Part shown: piece by piece, positions 53,010 to 64,000 of the stretch
Layout of the letters: every line of letters starts with the position of its first letter
Position numbering within the stretch: position 1 is the first letter of the stretch
Assembly: GCA_021292165.1 (NCBI GenBank)
Contig: CM037878.1
Location: 192,199,118-192,263,117, forward strand
Length of the DNA stretch: 64,000 bases
Reading direction: 5' to 3'
Source: Shinisaurus crocodilurus
Taxonomy: Eukaryota > Chordata > Lepidosauria > Squamata > Shinisauridae
The notes under the pieces: generated by a model
What the model saw: only the letters and a program-made list of their open reading frames with translations
What the model was told of the DNA's origin: nothing
Database searches by the model: none
Program-made: the position numbers and the translations under genes

Positions 53010-55364
53010 AAACAGTTGGAGGCTAATGGATCCGGATGGTTTCCAGAGGGCCCTTGGGGGTTTCCGGCTGATATGGCTGGCGGTCCTGTCGAATCCCTGG
53101 TTGACCTCTGGAATAGAGAGATGACCCGGGCGGTTGACACGATCGCTCCTGAGCGCACTCTCTGTAGTAGAGCTCGTACGGCTCCGTGGTATACCCCGGA
53201 GCTGAGAGTGATGAAGCAAAACAGGGGACGGCTTGAGTACAGGTGGAGGAAAACTCCTAGTGGATGCAATCGAGCCCTGGTATGTGCCTATAGCCAGGTA
53301 TACCTAGAGGCAGTGAAGGTGGCAAAGAGACAACATCTCACTGCTTCTATCCAATCATTTCTCTGCCGCCCAGCGGAGCTCTTTAGGGTCATCCGGGGCC
53401 TGTTATACGCTGGCCCCAGGGACATCATCGACCCATCTGATGCCCGCTGTAATATATTCGCTAGGCACTTGCAGGAAAAAATCTCTCGCATCTGCAGGGA
53501 CTTAGACTCCAATGTTATAGCAGTAGAATCAGGAGAGGTACCCAGAGCACAGCCTGGTCTAATTATTTTGGATGAGTTTCAGTTGGTACAGCTCGAGGAT
53601 GTTGACAAGGTGCTTGGACGGGTACGTGCAACCACGTCTGTTCTGGATCCTTGCCCCTCTTGGCTTATAAAAATTAGCAGGGAAGGAACGGCCGGATGGG
53701 CCAGAGAAGTGATCAATGCCTCCTTGCGAGAGGGAGTGGTCCCATGCCACCTGAAACAGGTGGTGGTAAGACCACTCCTGAAGAAACCCTCTCTGGACCC
53801 GGAAGATCTTAACAACTTTAGGCCGGTGGCGAATGTTCCTTTCCTGGGCAAGGTCCTTGAGCGGGTGGTGGCCAACCAGCTCCAGGTGCTCTTGGATGAG
53901 ACTGATTATCTGGATCCATTTCAGTCGGGGTTCAGGCCTGGTTTTGGCACGGAAACAGCTTTGGTCGCCCTGTATGATGACCTATGTCGGGAGAGAGACA
54001 GGGGGAGTGCGACCCTGTTGATACTCCTGGATCTCTCAGTGGCTTTTGATACCATCGACCATGGAGCTACCATCGACCTTCTGGAGCTGTCTGAGTTGGG
54101 GGTGGGGGGCACTGCATTGCAGTGGTTCCACTCCTACTTGGATGGCCGGCTCCAGAGGGTGGTGCTTGGGGAATGTTGCTCGGCCCCATGGACTCTCCAG
54201 TATGGGGTTCCTCAGGAGTCAGTCTTATCCCCCATGCTATTTAGTATCTACATGAAACCACTGAGTGGGGTCATCCGGAGTTTTGGAGTGCGTTGCCATC
54301 AGTACGCTGATGACAGGCAGCTCTATTTCTCCTTTTCATCTTCAGCAGGTGAGGCTGTGGATGTGCTGAACTGGTGCCTGGCTGCGACAATGGACTGGAT
54401 AAGGGCTAACAAACTGAGGCTCAATCCAGACAAGTCTGAGATGCTGTTAGTGGGTGGTTCCTTTGACCGGATGGAGGGTGTTCAACCTGTTCTGGATGGG
54501 GTTGCACTCCCCTTGAAGGAGAAGGTTCGTAGCTTGGGGGTGCTCCTGGAGCCATCTTTGTCACTTGAGGCTCAAGTGGCTTCAGGGGCAAGGAGTGCCT
54601 TCTACCAGCTTCGGCTGGTGGCCCAGCTATGCCCCTATCTGGACAGGGATAGCCTGGTCTCAGTAATCTCCGCTCTGGTGATCTCTAAACTAGACTACTG
54701 CAATGCACTCTACGTGGGGCTGCCTTTGAAGACTGTTCAGAAGCTGCAGCTTGTGCAAAATGCGACGGCCAGGCTTATTCCTTCCAGGGAACCGGAAGGT
54801 CCGAGCACATTACACTGGTTCTGGCCCGTTTGCACTGGCTGCCAATATGCTTCCGAGCCGAATTCAAGGTGCTGGTTTTAACCTATAAAGCCCTACACGG
54901 CTTAGGACCACAATACCTGATGGAACGTCTCTCCCAACCGCAATCTACCTGGACACTATGCTCAACATCTGGGGCCCTCCTCCGACTGCCACCTCCAAGA
55001 GGTGGTGGCAATGAGGAGGAGGGCCTTCTCAGTGGTAGCCCCCCAATTATGGAACAAGCTCCCCACTGAGACCCGCCTGGCGCCAACCTTACTATCTTTC
55101 GGTGCCAGGTTAAGACTTCCCTCTATGCCAAGGCATTTAATAGTTAGGAGCTTGGAATAGCACGGGGGGGGGGGATTGTCACCTGTAGGCTCAGTTTTAT
55201 TAGTTTTTTGATTGTTATTTTAAACTGTGTTTTTAAAATTTGGTTTTTAATCTTTTAAATATATTTTGTATGTTTTTATTGTTGTTTTTATGTATAATCT
55301 ATTGTGAACCGCCCAGAGAGCTTCGGCTGTGGGGCGGTATATAAATGAAATAAATGAAATGAAA
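53010..55364 (+). mobile_element. L2 LINE, 5'-truncated, second long copy
   Basis: Starts in the linker between endonuclease and RT and runs to the 3' hairpin GTGAACCGCCCAGAGAGCTT with CGGCTGTGGGGCGGTATATA and an AAATGAAATG tail. A G run interrupts the 3' UTR near 55165. It is of the same subfamily as the copies at 17-19 kb and 39-41.5 kb, and lies in tandem orientation about 600 bp after a different L2 subfamily copy. Confidence 0.92.
53016..54881 (+). pseudogene. L2 RT, 621 codons then frameshift
   Basis: Linker region (VESLVDLWNREMTRAVDTIA, TAPWYTPELRVMKQNRGRLE) then RT: KKPSLDPEDLNNFRPVANVP, QSGFRPGFGTETALVALYDD, motif A LLDLSVAFDTIDHG with Asp near 339, GVPQESVLSPMLFSIY from 397 and YADDRQLYFSF from 430. 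The normally Gly position in GVPQGS is Glu (401) in this copy, and Thr after YADD is Arg. A frameshift near 54780 (ARLIPSREPEG) moves the rest out of register. The remaining C-terminus continues at 54830 as LHWLPICFRAEFKVLVLTYK and is shifted again near 55005. So it is close to, but not, intact. Confidence 0.88.
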
Positions 55365-55369
55365 TGGAG

Positions 55370-56245
55370 ATCATCAGAGCTCTCTCCCTCAGCAAATAGG
55401 TAAACAGTGAATTCTACTATAGGATTCTTCAAGATTTCACTCTACAGCTTTTGTTGGCCTATAGATATTGTTAGTGGGAACTCATGCAATCTGATTAAAC
55501 TATGTCTAAAGCAAAATTATTTGATTGTACGCCATTCAAACATGCTTTCTTTTGTAAATGGACTTAATCTAGATGTAGCATGACAGCTACATGCAAACTA
55601 ATTTTGTCACATATACACTTTTATTTATTTCCTTTTTTCTTCTCAGTGTTTACTCAAGTCCAGATTCAATATCCCAAGCCTTTTTCTGCAAGGGGTGCCA
55701 ATAATTGGTTAGAAATTTTCTGGCTACATGGTAAACCCAAAGAACAACCACTTGCTCCTCATATTTAATATTTATGTACTTATTTTAAATATTTATATAT
55801 TACCCTTCACCAAATTTGGTTTCAAGGGCAATTAAAAAAAATTGAAATATCATAAAACAATAAAACCACATAATTAGAACCATGGCATAACATTTTATTT
55901 CATGTTGTTGTTTTTAAACACCTCCTGTAATTGATATTAGGAGGGTATTATATGAGTTGTCTTGAATTTCCATTTATACTTAATTTCTAAGGTTAGATTC
56001 TGGAATTTATTTACTTTTTCATTCTCAGTTTTCCTCACTGTTATGTGTGAGAGTGTGGATGATGTCATGGGAAGTCCTCTTGCCCTTGGCAGGAGAACAC
56101 AGGATCTGTGGCTGAGGAAGGAGCGAAAAGCTACAAACCAGTTCAGGAAAGGTTAAAACAGTGGAGAGCTGGTGCCCAGGGGCAGGGTTGAAAAAGGAAT
56201 TTAAGAGCAGCTGCAGCCTGGGAGTAGTAGGAGAAGGTAGGTTGA
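55370..56245. other. Unassigned DNA
   Basis: Nothing recognised except A-rich sequence near 55775-55870 that may be a decayed reverse LINE tail. Confidence 0.35.
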
Positions 56246-56251
56246 CTAGAT

Positions 56252-56615
56252 CAGGAGTAGGCAACCTTTTTGGGCCCATGGGCACATTTGGAAATATGAG
56301 AAACTGTCCTGGGTACCACCACAGAATAGATGCACTGCCTGCAGCCATGTGCCATCTTCATTTCTTAAGAATGTCTCTGAGCCCCATGTGAGGTCCAGAG
56401 TCATTTATGGAAAAAGAAGATGTACACAGCTTGAGGCCCTCACTTTGCTTTGAAGTGATCCCAACTGCCACTAAGAATCTTTGTTGTTTCAGGGTTGTTG
56501 GTGTTGTTGTTTTTTAAAGAAAAGTAGGAGGGGTAGGGTAGGGTACATTGGCAGGCACCAAGAAAGGTGTCCGAGTGTGCATTGGTGCCCATGGGTTCCA
56601 TGTTGCCTACTTCTG
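56252..56615. mobile_element. hAT-like MITE, GTAGGCAAC ends (364 bp)
   Basis: Starts CAGGAGTAGGCAACCTTTTT and ends CATGTTGCCTACTTCTG, so the inverted end is CAGAAGTAGGCAACATG. Inner GGGCCCATGGGCACATTTGG is mirrored by GCATTGGTGCCCATGGG. Flanks GACTAGAT and GTCGAAAT share 5 of 8. A relative is at 29165. Confidence 0.75.
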
Positions 56616-56619
56616 GTCG

Positions 56620-57458
56620 AAATAGAAGAAGAGGAGGAGAAAAAAAAAGAGAGGCAAGGGGGATGAGGAGTAGTACCACTGGAGGAAACAGAGTTGGAGG
56701 TTAGACTGGGAGAGGCCTGTAACCAACATTGGAGGGCCAATCACTTTCCTCATGAGTATAGACAGCAACAGGAAATGGAGGTACAAGAAGCCACTTTAAC
56801 CTGGGAGATCCAGGCATGTATTGGACAGCAGTTGGGTGGGCATCACCACTCTGAGTCCAATGAAATAGAATTGATACCAGCCAGTCCCATGATCATGGAG
56901 CAATATTGCAGTGTCTATCATAGTAGCTGTTTTAGGTGTTTTGTTCAAAACAATCATATATAATATATTGAATCTAATAGGTTTATCCCAAGACAAAGTA
57001 TAATCATTATTTTCTCAGGAAAAGGGACTACAGTTGTTTTAAATACTATTCTGTACTACATGCATGTCCCTTGGCAATGATTTTTGTAAGCCAATTGTGT
57101 CTGGCAAAATATAAGACAAAACAGATAACTATTACATGTTAGGTTGTTTCTGATTTTTCTTTGCATTTTCTACAAGTACATGTGGTCTTTGTTATATAAT
57201 GTTGAATAAAACTCACAGTTTCTGCTTTAAATTGTCTTACTTTTTAAACAATTCATTGATAAGGCTACATCCACATTTCCTCTGTAAAAGATTTCTGGGT
57301 ATCTGTGGAATTCCATGTTTCAATTCTTTCTTTATTGATACTGAGGCTGTCTGAAATGATTCATCACTGAGGTTTAGGAGGGTGAAGTTTGATCAGTTTT
57401 AATCACTGATTTGAGAATCAGATACCTGAGTAGCTTGGGAGCTTTGATTTTTGCAGTG

Positions 57459-57492
<34 letters not shown>

Positions 57493-58318
57493 TCCTCTAT
57501 CTTCTTCAGATTTGGGGATGTATAGTTCTCCACTTAGACACTGAATGATGCATTCTGAACTTTATCTTAGTAGTCTGTCAGCTCATTCAAATCATATGTA
57601 AATAACAATTGGTAGTATCCTATTGTGCCCAACTGCCCATGTGCTCGCAGGACCCACCACTTGTGCAATGGGGCTTTTGCAGTTTTAAAAACAACCCCAA
57701 ATGAGCAGAAGGAAGCTCCACTGACCTGTCCCAATCAGGAAACAAGTATTTCCACTTGTTTCCAGGGTTATTTTTAGAAGTGCAAAAGTGTCATTGTGCA
57801 AGTGGTGGATCCCACCAGCACAACAGAACCAGTGGAGGCAGAGCAGCCCCATTGGATACTGCATCCCTAGTCTTATTCTGGTAACACATAAATAACTTGT
57901 TTACATTTAACTAGAGGTGCTTTACCACAAAATCTTGGTTCATTATATTATACCACTTCCTCTGCTCATTATACAGTAGCTGGTTATGAAACTTCCATCA
58001 TGTATTAGCTCTCCCCTAAGATAGTCTTGTCAATGAATGCAGCAAATATTACCCTATCAATGGGATACCAAGTAATCATTTGAAATGTTGATGTTTTTAC
58101 TGGGTGCACAACACACTTAATAGACACTTAATAGACAAACATGCAGTATCACCTGCAATCTGAAGTGGTAGACTCCCAACAGGGTTGTACCATGTGTTTA
58201 TGGTGAACGAGTAGATTAGCTCTAACACAAAGGTTAACTTTCAGATAGTGTCTCTTTGAGTTAGCCTGGTAAAACATGTGCTGTTCAGGCTGAGATTCAT
58301 TCATTTTGTTTCATTATG
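56620..58318. other. Unassigned DNA
   Basis: No gene recognised; AT-rich. Confidence 0.35.
57461..57491 (+). repeat. (CA)n microsatellite
   Basis: About fifteen CA units. Confidence 0.95.
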
Positions 58319-58321
58319 TTC

Positions 58322-58566
58322 AAGTTACAGGAACCTAGATTCCACCTAAACATCAGGAAAAATTTCCTGACTGTCAGAGCAATAAGACAATGGAATCAAC
58401 TACCTAGGGAGGTGGTGGGCTCTCCCAATCTGGAGGCATTCAAGGTGCAGCTGGACAGCCATCTGTCAGGGATGCTTTGACCTGGATTTCTGCATTGAGC
58501 AGGGGGTTGGACTCGATGGCCTTGTAGGCCCCTTCCAACTCTACTTTTCTATTATTCTATGATTCT
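58322..58566 (+). mobile_element. CR1 3' end, 5'-truncated
   Basis: Starts CAAGTTACAGGAACCTAGAT and ends TCTATTATTCTATGATTCTA. Over about 240 bp it differs from 26742-26985 at only a few positions, so both come from one recently active CR1 subfamily. It includes the C-terminal codons RQWNQLPREVVGSPNLEAFK. Confidence 0.95.
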
Positions 58567-58589
58567 ACGTAGACCGCATCAGTGCAAAG

Positions 58590-59215
58590 TTACTGCCAAA
58601 TTGCAAAATATCTCTGAGCTAGTACAAAATGCAGTGGCCAGGCTGCTTTCTGGTGCATACTTTGTTGACCATATTACACCAGTCTTGTATCAACTGCACT
58701 GGCTGCCAATCTGTTTCCAGCCACAATTCAAGGCTTACCTGTGGCCAGGATATCTGAAAGATTGCCTCCTCCCATATGAACCTGTCCTTAGTTTAAGATC
58801 TTCTTCAGATGCTCTTCTGTGTGTTCCACTACCAAGACTAGGCTAGGATGGTGGGAATGCAGGGTTGGGCTCTCTCTGTGACAGCTTCCTAGTGAAGCTC
58901 CCCCCCAAAAGACATGATGTTGGCCTCTTCTTTGTTCAGTTTTAGGTCAGCTGTCAAAACCTTTTTGTTCAGTATGGCTAGTTTTTAATATTTTTAAATG
59001 TATTAGCTCCACACTGTTTCTAAGATTCTCTCCTGCTCTTAATTCGGCTGTTAATGATGCTTTAAAGTTTTTACATTATTCTTAAAGCTCTCAAATTGTA
59101 TTTAAAAAAAAACTTTTAAAAGCTTTTAAATTGTTTTATGTTTTAATTATAAGTTGCCTTGAGGACCCTATTTGGCCTGAAAGGCAACTCATACATTTAT
59201 TTTTTAAAAATAAAG
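58590..59215 (+). pseudogene. Decayed L2-like C-terminus and 3' UTR
   Basis: LVQNAVARLLSGAYFVDHIT, LYQLHWLPICFQPQFKA and SLRSSSDALLCVPLPR match the L2 C-terminal region with internal deletions. The 3' UTR ends TTGCCTTGAGGACCCTATTT, AGGCAACTCATAC and a T/A-rich tail. It directly follows the CR1 fragment. Confidence 0.65.
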
Positions 59216-60680
59216 TGAAAATAATAATTTTCATTAACATAAGAATAGGCACAATCTGCTAGGAACCCTCATACATGGATCCAGTAGCTCTGCTTGGTTC
59301 CAGTACAGCACATGCAGACTCAGAGCATGACTAACCTGTAAGTGCAAACCTGAGGAGGAAGGACCTGTTGGATCTATGTATAGGAGATGCACACTGGCCT
59401 CCTACTGATGCTAACGCCCATTGCAATGTTTCCAGCAGGGGGAAAGAAAGGGAATTTAACAGAGCAACCTTATACATATTTACTCAGAAGTAAGCCCCAC
59501 TGAGTTTAATGGGACTTACTTCTAGCTAAGTGTGTATAGGATTGGAGCTTCAAGGACTCCATTGAGCCTTCTGGGAATCCTGCTGGCTGATCTCTCAAAG
59601 CACTGTTTGTGAGCTGCACACAGATGCGGACTTGGGTTGTGCCCTTCATTCTTTCCATTTTCCCAGTAAATACAAGGGGAAAACCTAGCCTGTTACATAG
59701 TAGCTACCAATATCCTTTTTAAAACCAGATTTTCCTGCCAACAATGGTTATAGCTAAATCACAACTAAAGGAGAAATGAGTTTGATAAATGGAGGAAGAA
59801 AAATAAATAAATTTCCTTCAAATCTTCCATAGGCCATGTCCATTTTCCTGGATAGATGCAATATTGGAAAGGGCTGGAACAAGCTGAATCCTGTCATTTT
59901 TGAAGCTATTTGATGCTTTGGACAGTGAGTGGTGCTGCTGTACATAAAATCAAAGAACAGGATACAGAAGCCAGAGAGAGTAGAGGAGAACCCATATTCA
60001 TAAATGAATGTCCTTTCTCCCATGTTGGGTATGTGTTTGAAGCCAGCAGTGGTGCATAAACAGCTTGCATATCAATCAGGCAAAAGGTACTTTTCAAAAC
60101 CCTGCTGGCAAAGAAAGCAAAAAAGAAATTAGCATTTTTGTTTGCATACCTTCAAAGTCTTAAGTAATCCACTAGAGACTTCCTTATTCTCAGCATTTCT
60201 CATGTTAATCCATAATGGAGTCAAACTCTTAAACATCAGCTGGGAGATCTTAATTAAAACTACCAGCTTATAGTTTTATTCGGCAGCAAACTTACTGCAA
60301 TGGACAAAAAAACAGTTATAGCAATAGAACTGCTTATCATTTCTAGTGGTTCTGGTATTAAGTTCCCTTTCCTTCTCTCCCCCCCCCCCATAACAAGAAC
60401 CTATTAATCATTCTTCGGATCTGGAAAATCTCCTGCTTTCCATGGACAGTTAAGGAAGTCACAGATGACCACCTATGACCATCCAATATGACTGCCTAAG
60501 CAATGTCCTGATGAAAACCAGTAGTAGCATTAACAATATCAATAGTATAATTCAGATTAATAGTACAAAAAGCCAAGTTCCCCTGCTTACTAAGGAGCCA
60601 CAGTTTGTGGGCACCCATGGCCCCATGGCGGATGAAAGAGCGAGACCGGAGGTAGCCTGCGCCTGTGTGGCAGCAATGGG
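59216..60680. other. Unassigned DNA
   Basis: No gene recognised apart from the short palindromic repeat annotated separately at 59458-59550. A C run lies near 60381-60389. Confidence 0.35.
59458..59550. repeat. Short palindromic repeat, AAGTAAGYC family
   Basis: Best copy in the window: ACTCAGAAGTAAGCCCCACT, GAGTTTAATGGGACTTACTT and CTAGCTAAGTGTGTATAGG form a foldback. Confidence 0.55.
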
Positions 60681-60684
60681 ACCA

Positions 60685-60772
60685 CCACCCAGCAGAGAGC
60701 TTTGGCTATTAGGCAGAATAGTAGTAGTAGTAGTAGTAGTAGTAATAATAATAATAGTAGTAGTAGTAGTTG
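60685..60772 (+). repeat. L2 tail with (GTA)n microsatellite
   Basis: CCACCCAGCAGAGAGCTTTG and GCTATTAGGCAGAATA are a mutated L2 terminal hairpin, followed by GTA and ATA triplets at 60719-60772. On both strands this gives false open frames of repeated Val or Thr and Tyr. Confidence 0.75.
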
Positions 60773-60779
60773 TAGTCAG

Positions 60780-62412
60780 AGCCACTCGGAGCCCCGCTTT
60801 GCTCAGTAGAGGTAGGGCCAGAAGAGAGTATACCAGAGTGAGAGCTTTGCCAGGCAGGCTTTGCTCTGGTCCATCTAAGGCCCTTAAAAAGAGGGACCTC
60901 CTTAGCAGTACGGCCACTGCTGTCACTGACTTCACCAGAGAAAGAGCTCCAATGAAGCCCGCCAAGGGGATCTAAGGCATGCTTAAGAAAAACATGTGTA
61001 TCAGCAGTGGGAAGGAAGGAAAGCAATGCTGAAGCCTGGCTGCCAGCTGGCGGAAGAATCAAAGACAAAAGGAAAGGTCAAAGAAGCCCAAGAAGAGGAG
61101 CAGTGCAGTGGCAGCGGGGACATCAGCCAGCACAATAAAGTTCTTTGTGAGCTAGTCTGAGTCTCACACCTTTTTCTGTTCAAGGTTGAGGGTTGGGGGA
61201 TATGCATGGTTACTGGGGTCAGTTGGAGGAGAATATGCAGAAAGGAAGTAGCGCCTGACATTATGAGTCACCCAAAGGACAACTCTCCCAAAGGACAACA
61301 AGTGGCAGGGGGCAAGACACCCATGCTGTTTTCTTTCCATAGTATACCCAACAGGATGCTACCAAAGAAAGGAAGCTCGGGGGGAGGGCAAAGGGAGCAC
61401 CATACTCCCCGCTTCACACTAGGGGCATAAATAACGGATGACCCAGCTGAAGGCTTCTGCCAGCAGTGAACCCACCAAAATACCAAGCTAGCAGGAGCCA
61501 GAATAACATGGAGGGGCAAGTGCTGCACAGCAATGCTGTGAAGAAAAAAGCATCAGCGTTTCCTCCACCACACACACACACACACACACACACCTCCACA
61601 CGTGTAAACAAGATAATCCCAGCTGGGGGCTGGGAACATCATGCAAAATGTAGATAGTTCTTCTGATGGCTCCTGACGCCTCAGAGTCTCCCATGTCTTT
61701 GATGTCCCAGTATTTGCATGCAAATGAGGCCCAAGCATTCTATTCATGACCAAGGAGCCACCTCTTCTGCTTGGCCCAGATGAAGTTCATCCTGATTTGC
61801 CAAAGACAGCATCCTGATTGGCCAAAGACGGGAGTAGGGCTTTTTTGCTGAGGCAAGCCCTGAAGAGGACCAACCCCCAGACAAAGGGAGTAAGTGCCTG
61901 GGTATTTATATAGTAAGGGACTAGTTTTGTTATTTTGTAGCTCTACTGTGTAAACCAAAGTGTCTCCCCACCTTTCTCCCTCTTCCCTCTTCACCTTTTA
62001 TTGTAATCTGTTTATCTTAAATAAACTTTCCTGGTTTTATTCCACACGATGTGTGTGGTTCCTCTGTGGTTCAGTGCTAAATCCAGTGTATAGACAAGGG
62101 CAAGGCCCTGAGAGAATCAGTGTCAAGACGGCAGAGCTAAGGCTGGCAGTTTTGCACCTTTGATCTCTGGTCTTGAGTAAAGGACCGGTTGGCAGTCCTT
62201 CACAAATGCACTATTGCAAGTCCTAATACAAGCACTAACCCAGTTTAATGAACACATAGGTCAAATGCGGGCAGCCACCCCAGTGGCCAGCATTAATCAG
62301 TGGGCAAGGACAGTGCAGCCCAGCTCATTGCACAGGGCAGTAGCAAGGCTCCACACAAAGATGCCATGGGGACAATCCCACACACCAGTGAGGGAATTGA
62401 ATGAAGAGGAAA
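60780..62412 (+). other. Candidate decayed retroelement
   Basis: Features compatible with an LTR and leader: TATTTATATA near 61903-61912, AATAAACTTTCCTGG near 62018, then an open stretch from about 62205 (LIQALTQFNEHIGQMRAA) with a gag-like look. The CA microsatellite at 61569-61592 lies inside. I could not find paired LTR ends, a primer-binding site or a TSD, and no conserved domain is visible, so this remains a weak call. Confidence 0.25.
61569..61592 (+). repeat. (CA)n microsatellite
   Basis: Twelve CA units. Confidence 0.95.
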
Positions 62413-63251
62413 GTATGTGTAGCGGACGGGACCCCTCGCTCCAAAGCCCACACCCTCAATGGGTACTTCGCTCTCACCAAGTGCCACCTTGTATTGGTCA
62501 CTTCAGACTTTAAACTGTCTTTTAAAGTTGTGTTAGCCGATTATGTGTCTTAGGTCTTATATGTAGCTGTTCACCCACGTTTGTTTGTCTTAAAAGCAGT
62601 TTGTTTTATTTGATTACTTGAAGCAGGGTGCCCCTCCGTTAATTCACTTCTTACTTTCCTGTCACCAGTCAGACTCTGGAGAATTAGAACTTTGAATAAA
62701 AAGGTTGATTTATTGTTCTAACAAAGTCTCTAAACTGATATTCAACTCGGGAACAGATAACTTGGAATTTTCAAACGTTACATTCAAACTTGTTCTTTGC
62801 TTAGATTCAGGTTAAAGGCAGGCAGATGTTATACAGTGCTCTTTGTATCAATTTGGCTTGGTTACTTGAAAGTTACAGTATCAGACCAGGGAACTTAACT
62901 GTCCCTCACACTAGTCCAGAGTTTCTCCTTCCTCAGACAGAAGGTCCTTCACTCCCTAAGTGGAGACTCCTGTGAATTGTTCTACACTAACACCTTCACG
63001 TTTGCTTTCTCACAACTTAGTACTAGATTTCCTGTCTGAACTCTTCTCTTCAGTACCACCTTTCCCTACCTACTCTACTAACCTTCCACTCCCTCTCTCA
63101 CTCCAACCCACTCTCTTCCCCAACTGACAACCAACTCCCCTAACTGTCAACTCCCTGGGGTTCTATGCTCTCGGCCTCAGCCAATCAGAGCCTCTGGAAT
63201 GTTCAGCTTGGCCCCTCCCTGGGCTTCTGCCTGTCACTCTGCCACAGTATG
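62413..63251. mobile_element. Solo LTR with 5-bp TSD
   Basis: The LTR is 62418-63246 (829 bp), TGTAGCGGAC to TCTGCCACA, with TGTRGC terminal inverted repeats. GTATG flanks it at 62413-62417 and 63247-63251. Inside, the minus strand has TGTATAAC near 62830 and AATAAA at 62709-62714, about 115 bp apart, favouring minus-strand transcription; the plus strand also has an AATAAA at about 62694. No internal coding region is left, so recombination between two LTRs probably removed it. Ty3/gypsy or ERV type not resolved. Confidence 0.88.
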
Positions 63252-63720
63252 TTCCCAATAGAATGGGCAGGATGAAGTCCAGGAAACCCAGGAGGAGTCA
63301 GCAGGACAAGAAAACATCCAAGGAAAGGGGAGGAGAGACAGACAGCAGGGGAACTTCAGGCGAATCCTTCCTCACTGGAGGAGGGATCCCCAACACCAGC
63401 CAGGCAATATTGGGCAAAGGGAACTCATACTCCTGGCCTCCCTAAGTAGGCATTACATCACAGGGCAAAACTACAAGGGAAGTGAAAACCCTGTTGAACT
63501 ATGGGCTATAGGAGGGAGCAGCTAAAATGATGAGCCAACCACTTCTACATATAATGAAGAGCATCCACCTCCTATAGAAGGCTCAGAAGCATGTTCTGGA
63601 TGACGAAGGTGTGGATGTGCTCACCCTTTTAAAACCAGAGGCAGAGGAAGGAAGAGGTGAGGCCAAAGAAAAGAAGGGGAGCAAGTTGGGGAAGAAGGAT
63701 GAGGTAGAGAGGTCATTTGT
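63252..63720. other. Flank of solo LTR, possible older element
   Basis: Basic and charged frames (MGRMKSRKPRRSQQDKK) continue past the LTR but without a domain. May be the other side of the candidate retroelement at 60.8-62.4 kb. Confidence 0.2.
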
Positions 63721-63721
63721 C

Positions 63722-63800
63722 AGCTGGCTAAAAGGTGCTCTGAGCCACAGAGGCCACTTGAGCTTCCAGTGACAGTGATGGAGCCAGGAGCCATGAACCA
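63722..63800 (-). mobile_element. Possible reverse L2 fragment
   Basis: GGTGCTCTGAGCCACAGAGG and CCACTTGAGCTTCCAGTGAC resemble GCCACTGAGGCCACCTGAGC in the reverse L2 at 39.83 kb. Short and diverged. Confidence 0.4.
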
Positions 63801-64000
63801 CCCAGAAAAGCACCACTGGACACTTTGGAGAGGACACAATGGTGGTGAAGAAAAATGGCTTCTTCACCACCATCAGCTACACCACAGAGTAGGCTTGAGA
63901 ATCAGCTCTTACTTGTGTTCGCTCTTATTTGTTCTGAGTTTTTCTCCACTTATATTCTAGATGTTACCAGCTTGTTTCATTGCCTTGCGCTCAGGTATAT
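63801..64000. other. Unassigned DNA at window end
   Basis: Nothing recognised. Confidence 0.3.

Noticed and set aside
60552..61068. Frames with long Thr/Ile, Val or Tyr runs
   Set aside because: Translation of the GTA/ATA microsatellite in different frames.
1..64000. CRISPR array, operon or bacterial defence system
   Set aside because: No spaced direct repeats or clustered long ORFs with ribosome-binding sites; the repeats are vertebrate transposons.

Overview
The window looks like intergenic or intronic DNA from a squamate reptile, most likely a lizard. I infer this from the repeat population rather than from any host gene: Sauria-type tRNA SINEs, 5S-rRNA-derived SINEs with a CR1 tail, CR1 LINEs ending in ATTCTATG repeats, many L2 LINEs ending in a short A/T-rich tail after an ACCGCCC...GGGCGGT hairpin, low-copy L1 insertions with clean target-site duplications (TSDs), Tigger-like and hAT-like MITEs, and solo LTRs. 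I found no convincing host exon, tRNA gene, rRNA gene, CRISPR array or bacterial-type operon. Nearly all recognisable coding potential belongs to transposable elements.

Layout. 0-16 kb is AT-rich with scattered SINEs (Sauria, tRNA-Ala-headed, 5S-derived), a hAT MITE carrying a nested SINE (2.29-2.68 kb), a Tigger-like MITE with TA TSDs (7.0 kb), and a decayed LINE C-terminus encoding a terminal C2H2 finger (10.1-10.9 kb). 17-20 kb holds a rearranged L2 and a reverse L2 3' end. At 21.6-23.3 kb the minus strand carries a decayed SGNH-hydrolase-like reading frame that can be followed through two hAT MITEs inserted into it. 24-27 kb holds an L2 3' piece and a long CR1 reverse transcriptase. 27-38 kb is mostly unassigned, with 5S-CR1 SINEs, a GC-rich foldback block (about 36.2-36.8 kb) and a hAT MITE with a perfect 8-bp TSD (37.45 kb). 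39-41.5 kb is a reverse L2 split by a solo LTR. 42-44.2 kb holds a hAT-like element with an internal triplication and a 1.4-kb L1-like insertion carrying ORF1-like sequence but no ORF2. 46.5-48.3 kb has an L1 RT fragment and a 5'-truncated L1. 50.5-55.4 kb has two long L2 copies in the same orientation; the first is open for 583 codons and is the best preserved coding sequence here. 56-64 kb has a hAT MITE, a CR1 3' end nearly identical to the 26-kb copy, an L2 tail, and a solo LTR with a 5-bp TSD inside older retroelement-like sequence.

The genes do not form a pathway. The useful biology is in the insertion history: elements nested in elements, intact TSDs that fix insertion boundaries, and SINEs that borrow the 3' tails of CR1 or RTE-type LINEs. 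All family calls were made by eye without database searches. Where a clade is uncertain I say so.
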